Shown here piece after piece: positions 52,747 to 61,034 of a stretch of DNA of 64,000 nt. How positions within the stretch are numbered: position 1 is the stretch's first letter; the number at the start of each line of letters is the position of its first letter. The position numbers and the translations under genes are program-made. The DNA is from Clostridium sp. AM30-24. GTDB taxonomy: Bacteria > Bacillota > Clostridia > Lachnospirales > Lachnospiraceae. Under the pieces are notes generated by a model. That model was given only the letters and a program-made list of their open reading frames with translations. It did not search any database and had not been told where the DNA came from. Where the stretch lies: NCBI RefSeq assembly GCF_003480435.1, contig NZ_QUJB01000013.1, forward strand, positions 21,754-85,753, given 5' to 3'.

Positions 52747-52774
52747 GTGGTAATGTCGGGGATTTCCCTCCCAC
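52747..52774 (-). promoter_or_regulatory. Candidate L1-binding mRNA hairpin before rplK
   Basis: On the minus strand GTGGGAGGGAAATCCCCGA then CATTACCAC. It shares GTGGGAGGGA, CCCGACA and TACCAC with the element before rplA (52221-52249), with differences in the terminal loop. Confidence 0.55.
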
Positions 52775-52841
52775 GCGGGCACAAAGTCCGTTTTCCTAAA
52801 AAAGGTACGGACGACCGGTCCGGATCTTAGTCCGTTTACGG

Positions 52842-53357
52842 TCACATCTTCTTGATTTCAGAAAAGCTCAGTTCCACCGGTGTTTCACGGCCGAACATCT
52901 CGACGTTGATTGTAATGGACTGCTTGGACTCATTGACGGTTCTAATGACACCGACGGTATCCTTCCATGCGCCGGCCGTAACAACGACGGTATCTCCGAC
53001 GGCGAAATCTACAACGACATCCGGTGCCTTAAAGCCAAGGCTCATCATCTCTTCTTCTGAAAGCGGCACCGGCTTGGATCCCGGTCCTACGAATCCGGTC
53101 ACACCTCTGGTGTTCCGTACAACGTACCATGTATCATCATTCATGATCATATGAATCAGCACATAGCCCGGGAACATCTTACGCTCGACCTGCTTCTGAG
53201 CACCGTTTTTAAGCTCGATGACTTCTTCCAGCGGGACGGAGACCTCTAAGATCTGATCCTGAAGACCTCTGTTTTCGATTGTTTTCTCAATGTCAACCTT
53301 TACCTTATTCTCATATCCGGAATAAGTGTGTACAACATACCATTGTGCTTCTGACAT
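52842..53357 (-). CDS. nusG: Transcription elongation/termination factor NusG
   Basis: The protein has 171 residues. The NGN domain opens AQWYVVHTYSGYENKVKVDIE and contains KMFPGYVLIHMIMNDDTWYVVRNTRGVTGFVG split over residues 60-95. The C-terminal KOW domain has VGDTVVVTAGAWKDTVG. It binds RNA polymerase. It is 15 bases downstream of secE, as in most Firmicutes. Confidence 0.98.
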   Translation of the reverse strand: MSEAQWYVVHTYSGYENKVKVDIEKTIENRGLQDQILEVSVPLEEVIELKNGAQKQVERKMFPGYVLIHMIMNDDTWYVVRNTRGVTGFVGPGSKPVPLSEEEMMSLGFKAPDVVVDFAVGDTVVVTAGAWKDTVGVIRTVNESKQSITINVEMFGRETPVELSFSEIKKM

Positions 53358-53372
53358 ATCTTCACCTCATCC

Positions 53373-53579
53373 TTAACCAAGTACAATATTGAGACCAAAT
53401 TTGATGATCAGGTCAAGGGCTGCGATAACAATCCCCAGAATTACTGTTGATACGACTACTACAACGGTCTCTTTCGTAAGCGTATCCTTATCCGGCCAGA
53501 TGATCTTATTGAATTCAGCTTTTAAGCCTTTGATAAAGTCCGTTTTAGGGGCTTTCTCATTACTTGCCGTTTCTCCCAT
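53373..53579 (-). CDS. secE: Preprotein translocase subunit SecE
   Basis: The protein has 68 residues with the conserved FIKGLKAEFNKIIWPDKDTL amphipathic segment followed by a single C-terminal membrane helix. It clamps SecY in the translocon. I chose the ATG at 53579, preceded by AAGGACG; an upstream TTG start would add seven residues that are not conserved. Confidence 0.96.
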   Translation of the reverse strand: MGETASNEKAPKTDFIKGLKAEFNKIIWPDKDTLTKETVVVVVSTVILGIVIAALDLIIKFGLNIVLG

Positions 53580-53606
53580 AAATTCACGTCCTTCTTGCAA
53601 ACCGGA

Positions 53607-53756
53607 TTACTTAGTTTCTTTGTGCATCGTATGTCTCTTGCAGAATCTGCAGTACTTCTTTGTCTCCATGCGGTCCGGATGAGTCTTCTTATCCTTCGTC
53701 ATGTTGTAGTTGCGCTGTTTGCATTCTGTGCATGCCAGTGTAATCTTAGTGCGCAC
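53607..53756 (-). CDS. rpmG: Ribosomal protein L33
   Basis: The protein has 49 residues. It starts at a GTG (53756), which is preceded by CGGAGGTGG with good spacing, and reads [17 protein letters not shown] then [18 protein letters not shown]. The four zinc-binding cysteines (CTEC and CRFC) are present, so this is the zinc-containing form. It is the first gene of the rpmG-secE-nusG operon. Confidence 0.96.
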   Translation of the reverse strand: MRTKITLACTECKQRNYNMTKDKKTHPDRMETKKYCRFCKRHTMHKETK

Positions 53757-53861
53757 GACTTCCACCTCCGTTTAAATTCTTTGTAAGGCGGTCCTTTTTC
53801 TATTCGTTGCTATCGTTTTTTGAGCATAAAAAAAAGACCTATATCTTCCATTCGCCCGAAT

Positions 53862-53890
53862 ATCATACCATAAGAATTTCGGCTCGTCAA
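53862..53890 (-). promoter_or_regulatory. Promoter of the rpmG-secE-nusG-rpl operon
   Basis: TTGACG (53885-53890), 17-base spacer and TATGAT (53862-53867) on the minus strand, about 105 bases upstream of rpmG. Confidence 0.75.
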
Positions 53891-54054
53891 GCATTTCCTT
53901 TAGAAACACGGCCTTTCCCACGGTTTTTTTATAAAAAAAGAGGATTCCCGGCACATTCAGATGTCTCGCGCGAGTGCAGACAAGAATGTGTCACAGCATA
54001 TTCAAGCATCTTGCGCGGTCGCCTGCGGCAAGCTGCATCTTCGTGCGGGTGTGC

Positions 54055-54098
54055 AAAAAAGGCTTCCTGTTTCCATATATTGAAAAGCAGGAAGTCTT
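54055..54098 (-). terminator. Terminator of the amino-acid ABC transporter operon
   Basis: On the minus strand GACTTCCTG-c-TTTTC pairs with GAAA-CAGGAAGCC, followed by TTTTTT. It starts 8 bases after the ATPase stop. Confidence 0.8.
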
Positions 54099-54105
54099 CT
54101 GAAAT

Positions 54106-54891
54106 TTACAATACCTTTGATAAAAATTCCTTCGTTCTCTCATTCTTCGGATGCGCGAAGAACTCTTCCGGTGGAGCTTCTTCGAGAATTTTTCCCTGAT
54201 CCATAAACAGCACGCGGTTTGCAACCTCTCTCGCAAAGCCCATCTCGTGGGTTACAACGACCATGGTCATTCCTTCGTTTGCAAGCTCCTTCATGAGATC
54301 CAGTACCTCACCTACCATCTCCGGATCGAGAGCACTCGTCGGTTCATCGAAGAGGATCACATCCGGCTTCATCGCCAGAGCGCGGACGATGGCCACACGC
54401 TGCTTCTGTCCGCCGGAAAGCGTGGACGGGTAAACGTCTGCTTTATCCTCAAGACCGATGCGGCGTAACAGCTCAAGGGCTTCCTCTCTCGCCTGTGCCT
54501 TGATCTCCGCCTTTGTCTTCGGCGCATCAGGTGCCAGCGTTCCTTTTCTCTTTGCCTTCTTTAACTCTTTACAGCGCACATAGACCGGTGCCATCATGAT
54601 ATTCTCGATCACAGTCATATTGTTGAACAGGTTGAAGTGCTGGAATACCATACCCATATGGCGGCGGTGGATATTGATGTCCACGCGCATATCAGCGATA
54701 TCTACGCCGTTAAAAATGATGCTGCCGGAGGTCGGATCCTCCATACAGTTTAAGCATCTTAAAAATGTACTTTTTCCGGAGCCGGACGGGCCAATGACTA
54801 CAACGATGTCACCTTTATTGATGGTCACATTGATTCCCTTCAGGACTTCCAGATCACCAAATGTTTTTTTCAGATCAATGACGTCTATCAC
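54106..54891 (-). CDS. Amino-acid ABC transporter ATP-binding protein (GlnQ/HisP type)
   Basis: The protein has 261 residues. It has Walker [18 protein letters not shown], signature [17 protein letters not shown], Walker [18 protein letters not shown] and [20 protein letters not shown]. Compared with most GlnQ proteins it has an insertion of about 20 residues ([20 protein letters not shown]) in the helical region. It energises uptake with the permease gene, which it overlaps by 17 bases. Confidence 0.95.
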   Translation of the reverse strand: MIDVIDLKKTFGDLEVLKGINVTINKGDIVVVIGPSGSGKSTFLRCLNCMEDPTSGSIIFNGVDIADMRVDINIHRRHMGMVFQHFNLFNNMTVIENIMMAPVYVRCKELKKAKRKGTLAPDAPKTKAEIKAQAREEALELLRRIGLEDKADVYPSTLSGGQKQRVAIVRALAMKPDVILFDEPTSALDPEMVGEVLDLMKELANEGMTMVVVTHEMGFAREVANRVLFMDQGKILEEAPPEEFFAHPKNERTKEFLSKVL

Positions 54892-55585
54892 TCTTCTTCA
54901 GGCTCCTTTCCATCAGTTTAACAAGAATTGAAATCACCAGCACGAGAACGATGTAGATCGCCGCCATGACAAGATACGGGACCATAAACTCGTAGCTGTT
55001 GCTTCCGATATAGTTGAAGGCAACATAAAGATCCGCCGCACCGACGAAGCTGACAACGGAGGTTTCCTTGATCAGGGCGATAAACTCATTGCCCAGAGTC
55101 GGAAGAATATTTTTCACTGCCTGCGGGATTACGATCCGGATCATCGCAGGACCAAAGCCAAGACCGACTGCACGTCCCGCCTCAAGCTGTCCCGGATCAA
55201 CGGACTGGATACCGCTTCGCATGATCTCGGAAATATACGCGCCGCTGTTCAATCCAAAGACCACCATGGCAACACGGACACCCGGCAGCTTGATCCCCAT
55301 AAGGGGCAGCATAACGTAGTAGAAGATCAGAAGCTGCACGACCATCGGGGTTCCGCGGAAGAGACCTACGTAGAAGCTGCAAACCGCGTTCAGCGCCCGC
55401 GGAAGTGTCTTATATTTCGGCAGGACGCGGACCGTCGCGATGATGGTACCGATCAAAACACCGATGAGCATGCCGACTACCGCGATCAGAAGCGTATTCT
55501 GAAGTCCCTGTACGACCTTGACGTAACCGTTTTTCTCAATAAATATCTGTACAAACTTGTTCCATTTGTTCCCGAAGTTTCCCAT
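54875..55585 (-). CDS. Amino-acid ABC transporter permease (HisM/GlnP type)
   Basis: The protein has 236 residues. It has about five membrane segments and the EAA-type loop [33 protein letters not shown] that contacts the ATPase. The opening [22 protein letters not shown] is typical of the His/Glu/Gln/Arg family. I chose the ATG at 55585, preceded by GGAGG; the longer frame to 55624 lacks a site. Only one permease gene is present, so it would form a homodimer. Confidence 0.95.
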   Translation of the reverse strand: MGNFGNKWNKFVQIFIEKNGYVKVVQGLQNTLLIAVVGMLIGVLIGTIIATVRVLPKYKTLPRALNAVCSFYVGLFRGTPMVVQLLIFYYVMLPLMGIKLPGVRVAMVVFGLNSGAYISEIMRSGIQSVDPGQLEAGRAVGLGFGPAMIRIVIPQAVKNILPTLGNEFIALIKETSVVSFVGAADLYVAFNYIGSNSYEFMVPYLVMAAIYIVLVLVISILVKLMERSLKKSDRRH

Positions 55586-55696
55586 AATACCTCCAGATAG
55601 CAAAAACACAGCGTTTCCTGCCATGTTCCAATACAGTCAAAAAGCGGGAGAGTAGCCTATCCTGCCCCCGCTTTTTAACCGGTGTTTCCTATGTGT

Positions 55697-56620
55697 TTAC
55701 TGCATTGCGTTGATCGCCTTTGTGATGCTTTCTGCCGGAGCCGCATCAATGATCACGTACTTCACATTGCCGTTGATCATATCCTGAACTGCAAGAGATG
55801 CACTCTTATACGGTACCCACTCGGCCGGAAATCCTTCAAAGCCCCAGTCATCACTGCCCTCAATAAAGTACTGTGCTGTGGTTCCCTGCTGTCCGCCGAT
55901 CTTGTCGCTCGCACTTAAGCCCTTAAGGATCTCTTCTACGGACGCTGCATCCTTGCAGTCATCAAAAGCCGTATCATCTGCCAGTGTAACCAGTCTCTGG
56001 GATGCTTTATAATACGGATCGGAGAAGGTTACATATTCTTCTCTCTCCTCGTTGATCGTTAAACCGGCCATTGCGATATCGCATTTGTGCTGACCAACAG
56101 ATAAGCATACTGCATCAAAGTCCATGTTTTCAATTACAAGCTCCTTGCCAAGCTCCTGTGCGAACAAAGCTGCGATTTCCATATCGATTCCCTTGTAGCT
56201 GTCGCCGTCAACATACTCAAACGGCTCAAAGGATGCGTTTGTCGCAACAACCAGCTGATCCTTAGAAGCATCATACTCTGCGGATTCTACTGCAGCCGGC
56301 TCGCCGTCACTGAAATATTTATCGCAGATCTCATTGAAGGTTCCGTCCTCCTGGATCTTTGCGATAAATGCGTTTACCTGCTCCAGCAGCTCCGGCTGGT
56401 CTTTATCCACGCCGAATGCATACTGCTCATCCGTAAGATCATATTCGATCACCTTAACAACCCCTGCTGCCTCATCTTTCTTTTCTTCTGCAGCCGCACC
56501 TGCTGTTGTCTCTGTCTTATTCTCTGCTGCTGCCGTTGTCTCTGTAGTCTTGCTGCCGCAGCCTGCAAGAAGTGATGCCGCCATCGCAGCGGTTAAACAT
56601 AATGCAATCGCCTTTTTCAT
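55697..56620 (-). CDS. Amino-acid binding lipoprotein with circularly permuted family 3 domain
   Basis: The protein has 307 residues. A lipoprotein signal peptide ends at LAG-C21, then a Thr/Ala/Glu linker. Residues 54-104 (for example DEQYAFGVDKDQPELLEQV and EDGTFNEICDKYF) look like the C-terminal end of a family 3 binding protein. The usual N-terminal start (QLVVATNASFEPFEY) comes only at about residue 122, and the protein ends at VKYVIIDAAPAESITKAINAMQ, exactly where the missing C-terminal segment would continue. So the last beta-alpha part seems to have moved to the front. The frame is intact. A conserved acidic GIDMEIA and DIAMAGLTINEER suggest polar amino-acid binding. It leads an operon with permease and ATPase genes. 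Confidence 0.9.
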   Translation of the reverse strand: MKKAIALCLTAAMAASLLAGCGSKTTETTAAAENKTETTAGAAAEEKKDEAAGVVKVIEYDLTDEQYAFGVDKDQPELLEQVNAFIAKIQEDGTFNEICDKYFSDGEPAAVESAEYDASKDQLVVATNASFEPFEYVDGDSYKGIDMEIAALFAQELGKELVIENMDFDAVCLSVGQHKCDIAMAGLTINEEREEYVTFSDPYYKASQRLVTLADDTAFDDCKDAASVEEILKGLSASDKIGGQQGTTAQYFIEGSDDWGFEGFPAEWVPYKSASLAVQDMINGNVKYVIIDAAPAESITKAINAMQ

Positions 56621-56672
56621 AATATTTCCTCCTCTAACCCAATACGGATTTGCAACTTTTTCGATGAGACCC

Positions 56673-56701
56673 ACTATACCACAGGCCTATACAAAAAGCA
56701 A
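56673..56701 (-). promoter_or_regulatory. Promoter of the amino-acid transporter operon
   Basis: TTGCTT (56696-56701), 17-base spacer and TATAGT (56673-56678) on the minus strand, about 55 bases before the binding-protein gene. Confidence 0.7.
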
Positions 56702-56720
56702 GCGTTTATGCATGTATTTT

Positions 56721-56734
56721 TGCATATTTATGCA
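56721..56734 (-). promoter_or_regulatory. ARG-box-like palindrome upstream of the transporter promoter
   Basis: TGCATAAATATGCA on the minus strand fits the arginine-repressor box layout (TGNAT, 4 A/T bases, ATNCA). A further ATGCAT lies at 56708-56713. It sits 20 bases upstream of the -35. An arginine-family transporter would fit; the regulator is inferred. Confidence 0.4.
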
Positions 56735-56780
56735 TTCCCTCTCATTCTATAACCTGTATGCATATCACTTTTTTCCTGTC

Positions 56781-57491
56781 CTATCTTCCTCCGGTCATGC
56801 AGATCACAACGAAATAGACCCGGCTGATTCCCGATGCCCGCAGGGCTCTCGCGCACGCCTCGATGGTACTGCCTGTTGTATAGATATCATCCACAAGGAT
56901 CACGCTCCTGATCCCCGCCGGGATCTCCCCCGCCGCGAAGGCACCGGAAAGGTTCTTAAGCCGCTCCGCTACCGAGAGATCCTTCTGCGGCAACGTCTTC
57001 TTATTTCTCACCAGCATTTCCGGCATTACCGGAATCCCCAGCTTCTTTCCGATGACCCGAGCCAGGATCTCTGCCTGATTGAATCCCCGGGTCTTTTTCC
57101 TCGTGGCATGGACCGGCACCGGGACCAGGGCATCTGCCTGCATCCGGCGGATCGTCCGTCCGTACCGTGCCGTCAGGGCTGTCCCGTAAAAATCCAGATA
57201 CTCTCTCTTATTATTGTACTTGATCTGCGCCATGGAGTGTCTCGCCACCTCGTCGTAATTTAATAAGGCGATCCCGTACTCAAAGGCACGCGGATGGCGC
57301 ATGCAGTCCGGGCAGAACTCCAGACTCCCGTCTTCAATCTCTTTTCCGCATTTTTTACATACCGGTGATCTTACAAACGATAGTTTATGAAGGCAGTCCG
57401 GGCAGATCATCCGCCCGAAGCCGCCCGTGATATCCCCGCATACAGGACAGCGGCGGGGATATAGAACATCAAGAATTTTATTAAATTTCAT
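56781..57491 (-). CDS. ComF-family phosphoribosyltransferase-like protein
   Basis: The protein has 236 residues. An N-terminal zinc-finger-like region (CPVCGD, ICPDCLHK, CKKCGKE, CPDCMR) is followed by a PRTase fold with the PRPP-binding motif SVILVDDIYTTGSTIEAC. ComF in Bacillus supports DNA uptake and recombination; the general role in Clostridia is not clear. It is 35 bases downstream of recD2, a common arrangement in which a helicase and ComF are co-transcribed. Confidence 0.92.
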   Translation of the reverse strand: MKFNKILDVLYPRRCPVCGDITGGFGRMICPDCLHKLSFVRSPVCKKCGKEIEDGSLEFCPDCMRHPRAFEYGIALLNYDEVARHSMAQIKYNNKREYLDFYGTALTARYGRTIRRMQADALVPVPVHATRKKTRGFNQAEILARVIGKKLGIPVMPEMLVRNKKTLPQKDLSVAERLKNLSGAFAAGEIPAGIRSVILVDDIYTTGSTIEACARALRASGISRVYFVVICMTGGR

Positions 57492-57525
57492 GTTAAATAT
57501 AAATATTCGAACAAATAGTGCAGGT

Positions 57526-59790
57526 CTATTTCTGCATCATAGATGTATCAATCTCCAGAATCCGATCTTTCAGCCCCGAATACCTTTTCTGCTCCACCTC
57601 ATTATCCACCATCGCCTGGAACACCTCCGGGATTCCCACGAGGCAGACGCAGGATTTCGCCCTCGTAACCGCCGTGTAGATCAGGTTTCTCGTCATCAGC
57701 ATCCGCGGTCCCGAATGGACCGGGATCACCACTGCCGGATATTCGCTTCCCTGGGATTTGTGGATCGTGATCGCGTAGGCAAGCTCCAGCTCCTCCAACT
57801 GCTTAAAGCTGTACTCCACCATCCGGCGCTCATCAAACTCCACCTCCATCGTCTCCGCGAAGCTGTTGATGGAGCGGATGATCCCCATATCCCCGTTGAA
57901 AACGCCTTCGCCCTTATTCACCGGGATTCCGTAACGGTTGCGGACCTCCCACTCGATCTGGTAATTGTTCTTGATCTGCATGACCTTATCGCCCACGCGG
58001 AAGATCGTCCCGCCGGACTCTTTCTCCTGCTTATTCGCCGCAGGCGGGTTAAACTTCTCCTGGAGCTGCTTATTTAATGCTTCAACTCCGAGAGCGCCTT
58101 TCCGCATCGGCGTCATGATCTGGATATCTGACATCTCGGCATGGACATAGTTCGGAAGCTTGTCCTGCACGAGGACCATCATATCCTTCACAATATCCGC
58201 CGGATAATCGCGCCGGATAAACAGAAAGTCACGGCTCTTCTTATTTAAAGGAACTGTTTCCCCGTCGTTGATCCTATGGGCATTGACGATAATGTCGCTC
58301 TGGGCCGCCTGACGGAAGATCTTTGTGAGCTTCACCACAGGGAACGCCTCCGACGCGATCATGTCCCGGAGAACATTTCCCGGCCCCACGCTGGGAAGCT
58401 GGTTTACATCGCCCACGAGGATCAGCCTCGTTCCTACATTCACCGCCTTTAAGAGTGAGTGGATCAGGCTGATATCCACCATAGACATTTCATCGATGAT
58501 GATCACATCCGCGTCCAGAGGATTTTCCTCGTTCCGCTCAAAATGCATGCCCTCCAGCCGGTTCTCGCCGGAATTGCCGTTGTTTTTCTGATCAACCGTC
58601 GGAGCGCCCGTAAGCTCCAGAAGTCTGTGGATCGTCTTCGCCTCGTATCCTGTCGCCTCCGTCATGCGCTTCGCTGCGCGGCCCGTCGGGGCAGCCAGAA
58701 GAATATCCATATCTTCCTGGTCGAAATAATGGATGATCGTATTGATGGTTGTCGTCTTACCCGTTCCCGGACCTCCGGTGATGATAAGGAGACCATTGCC
58801 CACCGCCTCCAGAACTGCCTGCTCCTGAAGCTCGTCCAGCTCGATCTTCTCCGCCTCCGTGATCTTTTTCAGGCGATTTTTCACGTCGTCCTCATCGATC
58901 TTCGAATGGAGATTCAGGTCATGCAGCATTCTCGCCGTATTGAGTTCCATATAATAGAACTGTGCCGGGTAGACGATCCGTTTCCCATCCTTTTCCTTCA
59001 CCACCAGCTTCTTCTCCATCTGGAGATCCACCAGATGCTTTTCCATATGCTCCGGTTCAACGTTCAAGAGTGCCGACGCATTGGCAAACAGCTCCTCCTC
59101 CGGCAGATATGTATGGCCGTTTCCCGTCGCCTGGAGCAGGGCGTAGAAAAGTCCGCTGCGGATCCGGTAATCGGAATCCGTGAAGATCCCGACCTTCTCC
59201 GCGATCTCGTCCGCGATCTTAAATCCCACACCCTGGATATCGTCCGCCAGCTGATACGGATTTTCCTGGATCACCGAGTACATTCCCGGACCGTAATGCT
59301 GATAGATCTTCACTGCAAGGTTCATGGAGATCCCGTACTGCTGAAGGAACACCATGGCCTGACGCATATCTCTTTTTTCCTCCACCTGGCTGCTGATCTC
59401 CATCGCCATGCGCTCGCTGACGCCCTTGACCTCAGCGAGACGTTCCGGCTCCTCTTCCATGATCCGGAAGGTGTCCGCCTTGAACTTCTTTACGATCCTT
59501 TTAGCTAAAGCAGCTCCGATGCCTTTGATAGCACCGGAGCCGAGATACCGTTCAATCGCCAGTGTGTCCTCGGGAGCTTTTATCTCATAGCTCTCCACCG
59601 CAAGCTGTTCACCGTAGATGGAGTGTTCCACCATCCGGCCCGTCGCCTCGATCCGCTCTCCCTCACTGATGTAGGGAAATGTGCCGACGAGGATATATTC
59701 TTCTCCCCCGTCCGCCACGCTTAAGACCGAGTAACCGTTATCCTCGTTGCGGTATTTGATTCTTTCCACATAGCCTGTTACAGTTGCCAT
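57526..59790 (-). CDS. recD2: RecD2-type ATP-dependent DNA helicase
   Basis: The protein has 754 residues. The N-terminal part has the tandem helix-hairpin-helix region (SGAIKGIGAALAKRIVKKF) typical of RecD2. The superfamily 1 core has Walker A ITGGPGTGKTTTINTI, motif II IIIDEMSMVD, and motif VI LAYAITIHKSQGSEYPAVV. It unwinds DNA 5' to 3' in repair, without RecBC. It lies 3 bases downstream of mreB, so they are co-transcribed, and comF follows. Confidence 0.96.
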   Translation of the reverse strand: MATVTGYVERIKYRNEDNGYSVLSVADGGEEYILVGTFPYISEGERIEATGRMVEHSIYGEQLAVESYEIKAPEDTLAIERYLGSGAIKGIGAALAKRIVKKFKADTFRIMEEEPERLAEVKGVSERMAMEISSQVEEKRDMRQAMVFLQQYGISMNLAVKIYQHYGPGMYSVIQENPYQLADDIQGVGFKIADEIAEKVGIFTDSDYRIRSGLFYALLQATGNGHTYLPEEELFANASALLNVEPEHMEKHLVDLQMEKKLVVKEKDGKRIVYPAQFYYMELNTARMLHDLNLHSKIDEDDVKNRLKKITEAEKIELDELQEQAVLEAVGNGLLIITGGPGTGKTTTINTIIHYFDQEDMDILLAAPTGRAAKRMTEATGYEAKTIHRLLELTGAPTVDQKNNGNSGENRLEGMHFERNEENPLDADVIIIDEMSMVDISLIHSLLKAVNVGTRLILVGDVNQLPSVGPGNVLRDMIASEAFPVVKLTKIFRQAAQSDIIVNAHRINDGETVPLNKKSRDFLFIRRDYPADIVKDMMVLVQDKLPNYVHAEMSDIQIMTPMRKGALGVEALNKQLQEKFNPPAANKQEKESGGTIFRVGDKVMQIKNNYQIEWEVRNRYGIPVNKGEGVFNGDMGIIRSINSFAETMEVEFDERRMVEYSFKQLEELELAYAITIHKSQGSEYPAVVIPVHSGPRMLMTRNLIYTAVTRAKSCVCLVGIPEVFQAMVDNEVEQKRYSGLKDRILEIDTSMMQK

Positions 59791-59793
59791 TTT

Positions 59794-60795
59794 TTATTTT
59801 TCTGCGCCTTTTCCGCCGTGTGCGAACTCGATAAACTTACCGGTTCCGATCGCAACCGCTGTAAGCGGCTCCTCCGCGATCATTGTCGTGATTCCGGTCT
59901 TCTCCTCGATCAGGGCGTCAAGTCCGGAGATCAGGGATCCACCGCCGGTAAGAACGATTCCACGGTCGAAGATATCGGCCGCGAGCTCCGGTGGGGTACG
60001 CTCCAATACATTGTGTACAGCGTCTACGATCTGCATAGCCGGCTCTCTTAACGCCTCAAGTGTCTCGTCGGATGTGACAACGATGGTCTTCGGAAGGCCG
60101 GTCACAAGGTTTCTTCCGCGGACTTCCATCGTCACAAGCTCCGGACGGCGGTAAGCCGCGCCGATATTGATCTTGATCTCCTCGGCGGTTCTCTCACCGA
60201 TCAGGAGATTATGTTTCTTTCTCATATAGCGGACGAGAGCTTCATCGAAGTCATCTCCGGCCGTCTTGATGGATGTACTTACGACCGTACCGCCGAGGGA
60301 AATCACCGCGATATCTGCAGTACCGCCTCCGATATCTACGATCATGTTTCCGCATGCCTTGGAGATATCGATTCCAGCTCCGATCGCTGCGGCAACCGGC
60401 TCCTCGATGATGCAGACCTCACGGGCGCCTGCCTGGTAAGTTGCGTCCTCAACGGCCTTTCTCTCAACCTCTGTCGCTCCGCTCGGGATGCAGACCGCGA
60501 TACGCGGCTTTCTTAAAGTTCTCTTTCCTACCGCCTTGTTGATGAAATATTTTAACATTTTCTCGGTTACGGTATAGTCGGAAATAACGCCCTTTCGGAG
60601 CGGTCTTACCGCAACGATATTACCCGGAGTACGTCCGATCATCAGACGCGCCTCCTCACCGAAGGTAATTACTTTATTCGTCTCTCTGTCCAGTGCTACT
60701 ACGGACGGTTCCTTTAAAACAACGCCTTTTCCTTTAATATAAACAAGGATGCTGGCGGTACCCAAGTCAATTCCAATGTCATTAGACATCATCAT
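59794..60795 (-). CDS. mreB: Rod-shape protein MreB/Mbl
   Basis: The protein has 333 residues of the actin fold. Phosphate 1 is DIGIDLGTASILVYIKGKG, phosphate 2 is MIVDIGGGTADIAVISLGG and the adenosine motif is GIVLTGGGSLISG. It forms membrane filaments that direct wall synthesis. No mreC or mreD follows, and the start DIGIDLGTA-LVY is closer to Mbl, so it may be the Mbl paralogue. The start at 60795 has AGGAGG 9 bases upstream. Confidence 0.93.
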   Translation of the reverse strand: MMMSNDIGIDLGTASILVYIKGKGVVLKEPSVVALDRETNKVITFGEEARLMIGRTPGNIVAVRPLRKGVISDYTVTEKMLKYFINKAVGKRTLRKPRIAVCIPSGATEVERKAVEDATYQAGAREVCIIEEPVAAAIGAGIDISKACGNMIVDIGGGTADIAVISLGGTVVSTSIKTAGDDFDEALVRYMRKKHNLLIGERTAEEIKINIGAAYRRPELVTMEVRGRNLVTGLPKTIVVTSDETLEALREPAMQIVDAVHNVLERTPPELAADIFDRGIVLTGGGSLISGLDALIEEKTGITTMIAEEPLTAVAIGTGKFIEFAHGGKGAEK

Positions 60796-60988
60796 TGTCG
60801 TCTTCCTCCTGTCTTTCTAACTGAATATCTCCTGAATCTATTTCCGCATCCCGTCGTCCGGGACGCGCCTCGCTTCTCTCTATTTCCCATATATAAGAAA
60901 ACCCTGTTGTTTTCCCAGCTGCTTTGCAAACAGATATCCGGACCGGATACCTCCGTCAGTCTCAACAGGACGCGAAATATCAGTTTTT

Positions 60989-61017
60989 ATTATATACGAA
61001 AGGCCTTTGTTTTTAAA
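60989..61017 (-). promoter_or_regulatory. Promoter of the mreB-recD2-comF operon
   Basis: TTTAAA (61012-61017), 17-base spacer and perfect TATAAT (60989-60994) on the minus strand, with a leader of about 190 bases. A short CCTTT/AAAGG hairpin that may end the upstream gene overlaps it. Confidence 0.5.
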
Positions 61018-61034
61018 GGGGTTTTTAAAATTTT

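Larger units (their letters stand above)
53757..54105. other. 349-base gap between rpmG and the amino-acid transporter
   Basis: It holds the rpmG operon promoter (53862-53890) and the terminator of the transporter operon (54055-54098). Between them is a short GC-rich stretch with a CTTGC/GCAAG hairpin near 54012-54034. No gene is seen and no tRNA precedes rpmG. Confidence 0.55.

Noticed and set aside
58459..59508. Long plus-strand open frame (349 codons) opposite recD2
   Set aside because: It is a shadow of recD2, rich in His, Leu and Arg, with no recognisable motif or start site.
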